In this document: positions 51,355 through 60,058 of the stretch, piece by piece | Layout of the letters: every line of letters begins with the position of its first letter | Numbering within the stretch: the stretch's first letter is position 1 | NCBI GenBank assembly: GCA_001604385.1 | Contig: LVBK01000004.1 | Span: 62,001-126,000 of the forward strand | Source of the DNA: Spirochaetales bacterium Spiro_09 | GTDB taxonomy: Bacteria > Spirochaetota > Spirochaetia > Treponematales > Treponemataceae | Direction of reading: 5' to 3' | DNA length: 64,000 nt | Notes under the pieces: generated by a model | Told to the model about the DNA's origin: nothing | The model's database searches: none | What the model saw: the letters and a program-made list of their open reading frames with translations, nothing else | Made by a program: the position numbers and the translations under genes

Positions 51355-52678
51355 GCGTCGCAACCGCAACGCAACCGTCCACGCTCTCCGGAGCGATAAC
51401 CGGCGAAAACCCGAGTGATACCGCAGCTCGCACCCGCTGTTTCAAGCGTTGGACCGGGCGTATTTCCCCTGCCAGACTCAATTCTCCGACAAGAGCGACG
51501 CCCGCGCTTACGGGTATATCCGTGCGGGCGGAATAGAGCGCAGCGGCAAGGGCCAGGTCAATCGCGCTTTCCGCAAGCCGTACGCCACCGGCGACGTTAA
51601 TATAAATATCCTGGTCGGAAAACCGTAAACCAAGGCGTTTTTCAAGTACGGCGGCAATGCGGCTGACCCGTGCCGCATCGATACGGTCCGATGAAACTCG
51701 TGTCAGGGAACCCTTTGCCGGTACGGTCAGCGCCTGGATCTCAACCAGAAATACCCGGCTTCCCTCGAAGACGGGCACAACCGAAACACCGGCGGGAATT
51801 GGACCGTTTCTGCGTACGATGAACAGACTTGCCGGATCCTCGAAGGCACTGAGACCGGTCGCCGTCATCTGAAAAATGCCCAATTCATCGACAGATCCGA
51901 AACGGTTTTTCAATGCACGCAAAAAGCGTACATCATCGTCATTGCGCTCAAACGAAATAACGGTATCGACCAGATGTTCAAGGGCCTTTGGTCCCGCGAT
52001 TGACCCGTCTTTGGTCACGTGCGCTACAAGAAAAAGAACAGAATCCCGCTCCTTTACCCAGCTGACCAGTTCGTGTGAGCACAGCTTTAACTGATTTACC
52101 GTACCGGGAACGGCGCCTGCGTCAGGAGAATACACCGTTTGAATGGAGTCCACGATAACGAAAACCGGATTGAGCTCGTCGAGAGCCCGGTTAATATCCT
52201 CAAGCCGCCCGGTACACAAAATTTCAATCCGGTCCACACACAAACCAAGCCTGTCCGCCCGGGAACGCACCTGCGCGGCAGATTCCTCACCGGAAACATA
52301 CACGATCCGGCCATTGGTTGAGGCTGCAGCTGCGGCCTGCAACAAAAGTGTCGACTTTCCGATTCCGGGCTCTCCGCCAACAAGGATCGCCGAGCGTTTC
52401 ATTGCCGCACCGCCGAGCACCCGGTCGAATTCCGGAATATTCGTTGCAAGCCGGGTACCGTCTCGAGCTTCAACAGATGAAAGGGGTATTGGCCTGACGG
52501 GGGATATTTGTGCCGCATTCCGGGACAACAATCCCGCAACCGGAGCATCAACGCTTTGCGTTTCTTCAAGCGTATTCCACTGACCACAATCAGGGCAACG
52601 CCCGAGCCATCGCGGTTGGGTGTAGCCGCAACTGGTACAGCGGAATTCAATAGTTCCAACTTTCTTTTTGGCACTCAT
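51275..52678 (-). CDS. radA: DNA repair protein RadA (Sms)
   Basis: 467 residues. The C4 zinc finger CTSCGY...CPDCG (residues 14-32), the RecA-type Walker A GGEPGIGKSTL, the KNRFGS motif and the Lon-like C-terminal domain are all present. RadA helps recombination intermediates branch-migrate. A TACAAT ends eight bases before ATG 52678, suggesting a near-leaderless transcript. The tail GRSALGRSGAERDSARE runs on past the conserved end and overlaps lacI by 80 bases. Confidence 0.95.
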   Translation of the reverse strand: MSAKKKVGTIEFRCTSCGYTQPRWLGRCPDCGQWNTLEETQSVDAPVAGLLSRNAAQISPVRPIPLSSVEARDGTRLATNIPEFDRVLGGAAMKRSAILVGGEPGIGKSTLLLQAAAAASTNGRIVYVSGEESAAQVRSRADRLGLCVDRIEILCTGRLEDINRALDELNPVFVIVDSIQTVYSPDAGAVPGTVNQLKLCSHELVSWVKERDSVLFLVAHVTKDGSIAGPKALEHLVDTVISFERNDDDVRFLRALKNRFGSVDELGIFQMTATGLSAFEDPASLFIVRRNGPIPAGVSVVPVFEGSRVFLVEIQALTVPAKGSLTRVSSDRIDAARVSRIAAVLEKRLGLRFSDQDIYINVAGGVRLAESAIDLALAAALYSARTDIPVSAGVALVGELSLAGEIRPVQRLKQRVRAAVSLGFSPVIAPESVDGCVAVATLTDAIQRIFGRSALGRSGAERDSARE

Positions 52679-52686
52679 GCAGATGA

Positions 52687-52692
52687 ATTGTA
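52687..52692 (-). promoter_or_regulatory. -10 element of radA, near-leaderless
   Basis: TACAAT (52687-52692 on the minus strand) ends eight bases before ATG 52678. No good -35 is seen. Confidence 0.35.
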
Positions 52693-52726
52693 TCAGAATT
52701 TTCTATTCTTTGCCCGTATTCAGAAG

Positions 52727-52732
52727 TATCAT
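52727..52732 (+). promoter_or_regulatory. -10 element of the outer-membrane barrel gene, leaderless geometry
   Basis: TATCAT (52727-52732) ends six bases before ATG 52739. The -35 is weak and no ribosome-binding site is present. Confidence 0.35.
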
Positions 52733-52738
52733 GGCATC

Positions 52739-54091
52739 ATGAAACGAACTATTTTATTACTAATGGTATATATTCTTGCTGTATCCGCACTCCAGTCACA
52801 GGAGGAACGAACATGGAAAATACAGGATATTCAGTGGAATATTCAGGGCCGAAGCTCAAGCCAGGCAATTTCTTCCTGGTTCGACATAGAAACGGGCCGT
52901 ATGTTCACGGACAAGAACGCGCTTGAACAGTGGGTTTCGGATCTTGCAAAACGCATGGACAACTCACGGATCTTCAAAACATCCTCAGTGAATGTAACGT
53001 ATGGTGCGGGGGAAAGCTCGTCCGGTGATTTGGATTCTGTTCCGGTCACCCTTGTCATAACCATTGAAGACGGCACCCCATTTCTTCCGATTCCCTACGC
53101 GTTTTATAACAGCAATGAAGGCTTTCAAAGCGGTCTAGTTGTCAATTTCCCGAATGTAGCCGGTACCCTGCAAAACCTGACAATAGTCAGTCTCTATGCA
53201 GCCCCTCCCGACGAGTCTGACACCCTGCAGTGGGCAGACCCCAATTTTCTTCTTCTGGGCACCTGGTCAGGACTGCAGGCCGGGTCGAACCGGGTCGGAT
53301 TTATCGGCAGTTTTATGAGGATGAGAAGAAAGATTGTTGACAGCGGCTACACAATGGCGGAATACCGGGAAACAAGCTTGACCGGCGGAGTATTTATAAC
53401 CACGCCTCTGGCCGGTGAACGATTGACAAACATGCTGACCCTGCGTTTAAGCGGTTCTCCCGAGAACTCACTGGGAATAGTCAACGATGACAGCTATTTG
53501 ACCTATGGACCATCCAAAACCGGACAACGTATACAAAACAGGCTGCAATACGACACCCTTGAATGGAGAAAAAACCTGAGAACCGGCTTCAAAACAGGTC
53601 TCAGTGCTGAATGGAACCGGGAGGACACGGTATATACAGGCAGCCAGACACACTGGCGTTTTGAATCGGATGCATCCTTTTTTCTGACGCTTGGAGACCG
53701 GTTTAATCCTTCCTTTCGGCTGCTTGCGTTCGCCAACACCGGGAAGCCCATACTGACTGCAGGTTTGTGGAACCGGGGAATCAGAAACAATGAACTTGCC
53801 GCGAATGCTGCACTCTATCTTAATACCGGTTTTCAAACCGTCCTGTTCCGCCTGGGAGGAACTGAAATACACCTGAATCCCTTTGCCGATTTCGCGGTGG
53901 TACATATCTACGGAGACCGTCCCGATGAAAACCGTCTCGGTGCCGGAGCGGGTGCCGAACTGATCGTCATGATCGATTCGGCACGGAATTTACCGATAAA
54001 ATTCGGCTTTGCCAGAGACCTGCGACCCGATTCAGAGATTGGCGGCGGAAAGAAGACAGAAATAGAGTTTGCCTTTGCACTGACCTATTGA
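52739..54091 (+). CDS. Outer-membrane beta-barrel protein with a POTRA-like domain (BamA/TamA-like)
   Basis: 450 residues. A signal peptide (about 1-20, ending LQSQ) is followed by a POTRA-like region (about 25-115: IQDIQWNIQGRSSS, VSDLAKRMDNSRIFKTSSVNVTYG, ITIEDGTPFLP). A C-terminal barrel follows with alternating polar and apolar strands, ending KTEIEFAFALTY, a typical outer-membrane C-terminal strand with a final aromatic. With one POTRA it is shorter than BamA, and could be a TamA- or Omp85-like transporter. ATG 52739 is the first codon that gives a signal peptide; longer frames upstream run back into radA. It is divergent from radA. Confidence 0.7.
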   Translation: MKRTILLLMVYILAVSALQSQEERTWKIQDIQWNIQGRSSSQAISSWFDIETGRMFTDKNALEQWVSDLAKRMDNSRIFKTSSVNVTYGAGESSSGDLDSVPVTLVITIEDGTPFLPIPYAFYNSNEGFQSGLVVNFPNVAGTLQNLTIVSLYAAPPDESDTLQWADPNFLLLGTWSGLQAGSNRVGFIGSFMRMRRKIVDSGYTMAEYRETSLTGGVFITTPLAGERLTNMLTLRLSGSPENSLGIVNDDSYLTYGPSKTGQRIQNRLQYDTLEWRKNLRTGFKTGLSAEWNREDTVYTGSQTHWRFESDASFFLTLGDRFNPSFRLLAFANTGKPILTAGLWNRGIRNNELAANAALYLNTGFQTVLFRLGGTEIHLNPFADFAVVHIYGDRPDENRLGAGAGAELIVMIDSARNLPIKFGFARDLRPDSEIGGGKKTEIEFAFALTY

Positions 54092-54102
54092 ATGAACAAG
54101 AT

Positions 54103-54145
54103 TTGACAAATCACTGATACGGCCGTACCCTCGTAGGGAACGGCC
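54103..54145 (+). promoter_or_regulatory. Promoter and inverted-repeat operator of the araC-type gene
   Basis: TTGACA (54103-54108), 17-base spacer, TACCCT (54126-54131). An inverted repeat covers the -10 and the start of transcription: GGCCGT (54121-54126) with ACGGCC (54140-54145), and CCCT with AGGG inside around a CGT centre. A repressor here would block RNA polymerase. It may be the regulator's own binding site. Confidence 0.5.
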
Positions 54146-56080
54146 ATGCAATCTCACATGAATCTTTACTTCAATATACTGTTTCCCCTGGTTACCGGAG
54201 GTTTTTCCCTCCTTTATTTTGTGCACTTTGTACTTACCAATCCATCCAGAGCAGTTTCATATCGCTTTTTTGTCATTTTTCTTGTCGGATTCAGCATATT
54301 CATGATCGGACGGCCATTGCAATTACTGGCTGGCCCCCACCCTCTTCCGCTTATCATAGTCAACATCCGGGTATTCATTCTGTGTACCATTGTAGCCCCG
54401 CTCGCAATGATGACCTCGAATATCTTCAAGAGGGGTTCACTTCACCGCAGGGAATATACCCTCTATACCGTGTGCGCCGTGCTTGGCCTGATATATGTTA
54501 TTTTCAACACACTCGGGACGAAGGCAAGCTATACGGTTGCCGCCGGGAACTGGCTGACCGTTCATGATAACCTGACTCCATCCGGACAAGCGCCGTTTTA
54601 TCCTCGGGAAGTGACCCTTGCGGTACAAATACTTATCGGGGGTATGCTTGTCTTCTTCTCATTAACCAAACTGGTTTTCCTGAAGCGAAATTCCCGGTTA
54701 CGAGGTCTATTTACTGATAAAAACTTTTTTATCAACACGGGCATCCTCATATTCGGTGCAAGCTTTACCATCGGGTCGCTGATTCAGCAATGGTGGATAT
54801 ATTACGCCTTTTCCATTGCGAGCACTCTCTTTATCGGTGCCAGTGTTATTATGGACCTGAAAGAGATGCAAAACTGGTACGAAAAACTGGTTCCCTTCTT
54901 AAAAGAAGACATCCTGTGTTCCATGACCGACAAATCCACCGGTGCAAGCCGAATCCGGGATATGCTTAAAACACTGGGCAAAAAAACAGTCATGGATACC
55001 TTTGTGGTTATGGATTGCACCCAGGACGCCAGACAGATGAAGCACAACGCGTGTCCGAAAATCCAGCACATTGTTCACGTTCATGCTGCCCGCCACCTTA
55101 ATGAAGAAAGGTTTCTGGTAGTGCCTCTGTCATTCGACAGAATCGGTATAGTGCTGTCGATGGAAAAACCGGGAAAGGACAGCGAGTACGAGCTTCTGGA
55201 GCTGATCGAAGACATTCACCGGGAAGTACGTACAGCAACGGGCATACGCCTGAAAACCGGCATCGGAAACACCTGTTCATCGGTTGAAAACCTCGGTCAA
55301 TCCTACTTTGCGGCACTGAATGCGCTCGATTTTGCGCACCGGATACCGGAAACAGACATTATGCATGCAAACACCCTTGCAGACCGCCAAAAAATGATGT
55401 GTACCTACCCGCTTCAGGAAAAACAGCAACTGCTTTCCGCCATCAAGGTTGGAGACAGGGAGGGTTCTTCCGAAGCAGCAAAGACTTTCAGTGCGTCCTT
55501 TCAGGCCTTTATCTCCGAGAATCCGGACGTATTGCAGGTTCGCCTCTATGAGCTTGCGGGGTCTCTTATCGATGCGGCCATTCTGGGCGGAGGAAACGAA
55601 CAAAAGCTGACGGAACTTGCAACGCGCTATTTCAGCGACATATCCCGCATAGAGAACAGCAGCCAGGCGGGTAACTGGATTACTGAAATAGTAAGCGAAA
55701 TAAGCGGAAACGTCGGCAGTGACATTGAACGCAGATCGCACAATCTGATACTGCATGCGCAAAGATATATTGAAATGCACTATGGAGAACAAATCGGGTA
55801 CAAGGATGTCGCGCGGGAAATTTGCATCAGTCCTTCGTACTTTTTGAACTTATTTAAAAAAGAAACCGGTACAACCTTCACCGACTGTCTTGCCCGCGTA
55901 CGCATGCAAAAGGCACGGGAGCTTTTGCATGCGAGTACACTGACAGTCGGCGAGGTTGCGGCTGCGGTGGGCTACCTCAATTCGAATTACTTCTCGTCAC
56001 TTTTCAGCAAGATGTTCGGCCTCTCGCCAACAGAATTCCGCAAAATGAGCGAGGAAGAAGGAATCATCGAACCTCAATAA
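54146..56080 (+). CDS. Membrane-bound AraC-family transcription regulator
   Basis: 644 residues. About seven membrane segments occupy residues 5-240 (7TM sensor-like), then a soluble region (about 255-530) and an AraC DNA-binding domain (about 545-640). That domain has two HTH motifs: YKDVAREICISPSYFLNLFKKETG and VGEVAAAVGYLNSNYFSSLFSKMFG. It would sense something in the membrane or outside it and act directly on DNA. The hairpin that overlaps its start may be its operator. Its end overlaps leuD by seven bases on the opposite strand. Confidence 0.88.
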   Translation: MQSHMNLYFNILFPLVTGGFSLLYFVHFVLTNPSRAVSYRFFVIFLVGFSIFMIGRPLQLLAGPHPLPLIIVNIRVFILCTIVAPLAMMTSNIFKRGSLHRREYTLYTVCAVLGLIYVIFNTLGTKASYTVAAGNWLTVHDNLTPSGQAPFYPREVTLAVQILIGGMLVFFSLTKLVFLKRNSRLRGLFTDKNFFINTGILIFGASFTIGSLIQQWWIYYAFSIASTLFIGASVIMDLKEMQNWYEKLVPFLKEDILCSMTDKSTGASRIRDMLKTLGKKTVMDTFVVMDCTQDARQMKHNACPKIQHIVHVHAARHLNEERFLVVPLSFDRIGIVLSMEKPGKDSEYELLELIEDIHREVRTATGIRLKTGIGNTCSSVENLGQSYFAALNALDFAHRIPETDIMHANTLADRQKMMCTYPLQEKQQLLSAIKVGDREGSSEAAKTFSASFQAFISENPDVLQVRLYELAGSLIDAAILGGGNEQKLTELATRYFSDISRIENSSQAGNWITEIVSEISGNVGSDIERRSHNLILHAQRYIEMHYGEQIGYKDVAREICISPSYFLNLFKKETGTTFTDCLARVRMQKARELLHASTLTVGEVAAAVGYLNSNYFSSLFSKMFGLSPTEFRKMSEEEGIIEPQ

Positions 56081-56610
56081 TTCGCAGCTGCATAGGCAAC
56101 CCAGCCACCGGCATGAACCAGGGCGGACTCGAATTCCCCCAAATGAAAATCACATATTTTTTCTATGCGGCTTCCATTTTTTTCAGCTGTAAACACAAGG
56201 TGTCCCGCGGCAATATCGACCGATACCGAAGTCTCAAGAGCGGAAAAATCGGAAAAAAGTTCATCGATATCAGATGAGGACAACTCGGTCGCGATCATCC
56301 CGCAGTTATACATATTCTGCCTGAAAATGCGGGCAAAACTCTCTGCGATAACAATCTGAATTCCATTAACTTCCAGTGCCCAGGGAGCGTGTTCACGGCT
56401 GGAACCGCAACCAAAATTTGCGCGGGTCACGATTGCAGTCTTCCCGGCAATATCCCGCCTGGGATCAAACGAGCCGGCCTTGAGATCTTCAAGACAATAG
56501 GGCTTCAGAGCTTCCTTGGATATTTCTGTCAGATATTTGGCCGGAATTATTTCATCGGTATTGATGTCACTGCGATCAAGAAACAACACCTTTCCATTAA
56601 AGTTTTTCAT
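56074..56610 (-). CDS. leuD: 3-isopropylmalate dehydratase small subunit
   Basis: 178 residues of the aconitase swivel domain: FLDRSDINTDEIIPAKYL (residues 10-27), NFGCGSSREHAPWAL near 66-80, and SFARIFRQNMYNCG near 92. With LeuC it isomerises isopropylmalate in leucine synthesis. The length fits the HacB/LeuD short form. The ATG at 56610 shares a base with the leuC stop. Confidence 0.92.
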   Translation of the reverse strand: MKNFNGKVLFLDRSDINTDEIIPAKYLTEISKEALKPYCLEDLKAGSFDPRRDIAGKTAIVTRANFGCGSSREHAPWALEVNGIQIVIAESFARIFRQNMYNCGMIATELSSSDIDELFSDFSALETSVSVDIAAGHLVFTAEKNGSRIEKICDFHLGEFESALVHAGGWVAYAAANY

Positions 56611-57902
56611 CAGTTCCCCCCTGCTTCAGTAATTGTACCGGCTATAGCCGTGGCTGCAGCGCTCGCGGGACTCATAAGATGAACGGTCCCGCCTTTGCCC
56701 ATCCGCCCGAAAAAGTTCCGGTTCGTTGTAGACGCGCATACCTCACCATCCGCCAAAACACCGTTCGACATGCCCAAACAGGCACCGCAGGTTGGATTGG
56801 TCACGCAAAAGCCGGAATCCATGAATATCTGGATGAGTCCTTCCTTCAGTGCTTGCTGAAACACCGCAGGAGTGGCAGGGCTGACAATGCCGCGTACGCC
56901 ATGGGCAACTTTTTTTCCCTTCAGCACGGCAGCAGCCTGCCGGAGATCTTCGATACGGCCATTTGTACAACTTCCGATATACACCTGGTCAACACGGGTT
57001 CCAGCCAATTCCCTGATAGTCTTGACCTGATCCGGTTTGAATCCGAAAGTAGCAACCGGAGAGAGATGCGAAACGTCGATCGAGTGTACCTCGTCATACT
57101 CCGCATCGGGATCCGAATGCCATTTCCGGAAATCAGCAAGAGCGGCGTCCTTTGACGGATACGAGGCATCACCCTCGGGGCCGATAAATTTCCACAAATA
57201 GTCGACCGTTACCTGATCGGGCATACAAACGCCGCAGGTTCCGCCCGCTTCAATAGCCATATTGCACATGGTCATGCGGCCTTCCATGCTCATACTGTCG
57301 ATAACCGGTCCGGTAAACTCCATCACCTTGTTCGTGGCGCCGTTCACCCCGATTTTCTTGATAATAGTCAGGATGATATCCTTGGGTGTTACGCCGGCGG
57401 GCATCGTTCCGGAAATTTCAAATTTGAGCGTACCGGGATATTGGAACGCGCACACGCCCTTGAGAATGCCAACCTCAAGGTCAGTAGTTCCGACACCGGC
57501 GGCAAATGCACCGAAGGCTCCATGAGTACAGGTATGACTGTCGCCCATAATAACCGTAAAGCCCGGCCGAACAAATCCGCGTTCGGGAAACAGGGCATGG
57601 CAGACCCCGTTTTGGCCAATATCAAAAAAATCCTTGATGGAGTGCCGCTCTGCCCAGGTACGCAACACACGACCCTGTTCAGCGGTTTTGGAGTCCTTTG
57701 CCGGGGTAACATGGTCAATTACCGCCTTGATCTTCGAGGGATCGAACACACTGTCCATCCCCCTCGCAACGAGGTCGTTAATTGCTACCGGAGTGGTTAT
57801 TTCATGGCAAAACACCCGGTCAAGACGGAGAACCCAGGCTTCACCGAAGGGTTTATCCACAACATGCGACTCGAAAATTTTCTGCGCGAGAGTTTTTCCC
57901 AT
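56610..57902 (-). CDS. leuC: 3-isopropylmalate dehydratase large subunit
   Basis: 430 residues of the aconitase family, shorter LeuC2/HacA type. The three Fe-S cysteines are in the IGSCTNGR and NPTCGACLG motifs, and the GDSHTCTHGAFG block is near 125. The start is ATG 57902, close after AGAGGAG. The promoter TTGACT-17-TATACA lies at 57926-57954. leuA and leuB are not in the window; the enzyme could also be a homoaconitase-like member. Confidence 0.92.
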   Translation of the reverse strand: MGKTLAQKIFESHVVDKPFGEAWVLRLDRVFCHEITTPVAINDLVARGMDSVFDPSKIKAVIDHVTPAKDSKTAEQGRVLRTWAERHSIKDFFDIGQNGVCHALFPERGFVRPGFTVIMGDSHTCTHGAFGAFAAGVGTTDLEVGILKGVCAFQYPGTLKFEISGTMPAGVTPKDIILTIIKKIGVNGATNKVMEFTGPVIDSMSMEGRMTMCNMAIEAGGTCGVCMPDQVTVDYLWKFIGPEGDASYPSKDAALADFRKWHSDPDAEYDEVHSIDVSHLSPVATFGFKPDQVKTIRELAGTRVDQVYIGSCTNGRIEDLRQAAAVLKGKKVAHGVRGIVSPATPAVFQQALKEGLIQIFMDSGFCVTNPTCGACLGMSNGVLADGEVCASTTNRNFFGRMGKGGTVHLMSPASAAATAIAGTITEAGGN

Positions 57903-57925
57903 ATTCTTCTCCTCTGTAATTATAC

Positions 57926-57954
57926 TGTATAACATTTAGTATTTATTAAGTCAA
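57926..57954 (-). promoter_or_regulatory. Promoter of leuCD
   Basis: TTGACT (57949-57954), 17-base spacer, TATACA (57926-57931), with an ordinary leader of about 15-20 bases carrying GAGGAG. Confidence 0.6.
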
Positions 57955-58027
57955 GAGGAGGGATACCCGGACACGCTTACTTGCACCTCCCGTCAATTTA
58001 AACGATAAATAAAGCGGAAGGTATGTG

Positions 58028-58930
58028 ATGGACGAAAAACAGACCGTTCTCCTGGTAGACGACATCAGACAAAATATTCAGCTTCTTGAGGGAATTCTGG
58101 GAGACGAATACAAAACGGTGTTTGCAACCAGCGGAAAAGAAGCAGTGCGGATTGCAAACGAAACATTTCCCGATTTAATCCTCCTGGATATCATGATGCC
58201 GGACATGAACGGCTATGAAGTGTGCGAACACCTCAAGGCCAACGAACAGACCGCTGATATACCGATTGTCTTTTTAACTGCACTCACAGATTTTGAAAAC
58301 GAAACTGAAGGACTGCGTATGGGCGCAATCGATTATATTCGAAAACCCTACAATCCCGCGATTGTAAAATTGCGCGTTCACAATCATCTCGAGCTTAAAC
58401 GCGCTCGTGACGAGCTGTACTACCTTTCAAACATAGACCGACTGACCGGTATTGCAAACCGCTCGGCAATCATCAATTATCTGGAAAAGGAAAAAAACCG
58501 CTCGGCCCGAAATGAACGACAACTGGGCTTGCTGATGCTCGATATAGATTTTTTCAAAAACTATAATGACCATTACGGTCATGTCGGCGGAGACGGATGC
58601 CTGAACTCCGTTGCCCAGGCGATATCTGCAAGCCTCCTTCGTCCGGGAGATATGGCCGGACGGTACGGCGGCGAGGAATTCCTGTGCGTCCTTCCCGAGA
58701 TCAGCAGAGAAGGGCTGATGGAAGTCGGCAACCGTATTCTGGAAGCGGTCCGGAATCTGGAGATACCCCATGCGAGCTCGGAAATTTCGGAGCGGGTTAC
58801 CATAAGCGCGGGAGCAAGCTGTGTTGTTCCCGGCCACAATCAGCGTTCAATGGATTTGGTCGAGCAAGCTGATCGTGCTCTCTACATTTCCAAAAAAACC
58901 GGGCGGAACAAATTGACGCTGTCAGAATAA
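58028..58930 (+). CDS. Response regulator with GGDEF diguanylate cyclase domain
   Basis: 300 residues. A receiver (residues 5-120) has the acidic pair DD at 11-12, the phosphorylation site Asp54 in LLDIMMPDMNGYE, Thr in LTAL and Lys in IRKPYN. A GGDEF domain follows (about 135-298) with GGEEF as the active site and an RPGD inhibitory site five residues upstream. It makes c-di-GMP when phosphorylated and is fed back by the product. AAGG precedes the ATG at 58028; an ATG three bases earlier is not in frame with a good site. No histidine kinase is next to it. Confidence 0.94.
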   Translation: MDEKQTVLLVDDIRQNIQLLEGILGDEYKTVFATSGKEAVRIANETFPDLILLDIMMPDMNGYEVCEHLKANEQTADIPIVFLTALTDFENETEGLRMGAIDYIRKPYNPAIVKLRVHNHLELKRARDELYYLSNIDRLTGIANRSAIINYLEKEKNRSARNERQLGLLMLDIDFFKNYNDHYGHVGGDGCLNSVAQAISASLLRPGDMAGRYGGEEFLCVLPEISREGLMEVGNRILEAVRNLEIPHASSEISERVTISAGASCVVPGHNQRSMDLVEQADRALYISKKTGRNKLTLSE

Positions 58931-60058
58931 TGAATTGAAGTACGAGGCATGACGCATATACGTTTCGTTTTGTACGGTCAAACTGACAACAGTACAAGTT
59001 GCATTATCCGAAGAAACGATACATACCTTGATATCACGGCTATCCAGCTCACTCTGCTGGTCGTAAAAAACGCTTTCGATGCGGAAACGGTGTGTATTTC
59101 CCGTCATTTCAGTGCTTCCGGGCCGCAGGACGGTATCGCCACTTGATACCGCAAAGAGCCGATACAGTTCAAGCGGCAGATTGTCGGGTTCAAGCCCTGC
59201 ATCCCCGGGAGAAAAGGTATCAACAATAATGATAGCAGTATTACCGAGTAAAAAGGTATTGTCGGCGATTTTAGTCCACTGACTGTCAAGATTCAACGAC
59301 ACAGTATCCACAACAAGGACTTCTTCCTTCCGTTCGGGATCAAGTTGGAAATCGGGCGGGGTACCGGTTTGGGGTAACAGGTCAAAGTTGAAAAACTCAT
59401 TGTCGCCACCGGAAGATATACGACCCTGTCGTTCAAGCGCAAGCCGTGCACTTCCGTCAGGGGCGGTCAGTGAATGCAGATTGAATACCGGAACCTCCGG
59501 CATCCACAGAAGAATGACGTCTCCGCCAAACAGGGGAACACGCCGTTCGGTACGGCAAGGCGCCGGCAACAAGTTTGAACGTCCGCTCAGTCGTTGCATC
59601 AGCGGATCATCGGCACACGTACTCCCATCAACAGACTTTCTCCATCTGTACAGATCAGGCAACAGGCCCATCAGATAATTGACGCCCTCAACATCACCCG
59701 GCCCGATCTTTGAAATGATATTCTGACCGACGAGCACCAGTGAGTCACCGGCCTGTTCGGTTCTGAATAAAACCGAAATACGGGAGTTCTTCGACGGTGT
59801 GACAAGCAAGGCACCCCAGGTTGAATCGTCGTAGCGTAAAAAACCTGTCCAGGTCGGCTCGGTCCAGGAATAATCCCGATACACGACATACTCCCCGGAA
59901 CGGGGACGCGGCCAATTGGACGGAGAACTGTCCACGGCGGAAATGGAACCGGACCGGACAGTGGAATCCTTCTGTCCGGAAGCAAAGAGGGGTCCCGCCA
60001 AAACGGCCAGAAAAAGCAAAAAAGTGGTAGCTATATGGACGGAAATACCGTTTTTCAC
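58922..60058 (-). CDS. Exported protein of unknown function, 378 residues
   Basis: A signal peptide (about 1-27, FLAVLAGPLFASGQ) is followed by a Ser-rich linker and a beta-rich domain with segments RPRSGEYVVYRDYSW and VLFRTEQAGDSLVLVGQNI. The C-terminal part has further beta pattern. I do not recognise the family. The GTG start overlaps the proS stop by four bases (GTGA), so it is translated after proS. It converges with the GGDEF gene, overlapping by nine bases. Confidence 0.7.
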   Translation of the reverse strand: MKNGISVHIATTFLLFLAVLAGPLFASGQKDSTVRSGSISAVDSSPSNWPRPRSGEYVVYRDYSWTEPTWTGFLRYDDSTWGALLVTPSKNSRISVLFRTEQAGDSLVLVGQNIISKIGPGDVEGVNYLMGLLPDLYRWRKSVDGSTCADDPLMQRLSGRSNLLPAPCRTERRVPLFGGDVILLWMPEVPVFNLHSLTAPDGSARLALERQGRISSGGDNEFFNFDLLPQTGTPPDFQLDPERKEEVLVVDTVSLNLDSQWTKIADNTFLLGNTAIIIVDTFSPGDAGLEPDNLPLELYRLFAVSSGDTVLRPGSTEMTGNTHRFRIESVFYDQQSELDSRDIKVCIVSSDNATCTVVSLTVQNETYMRHASYFNSLF

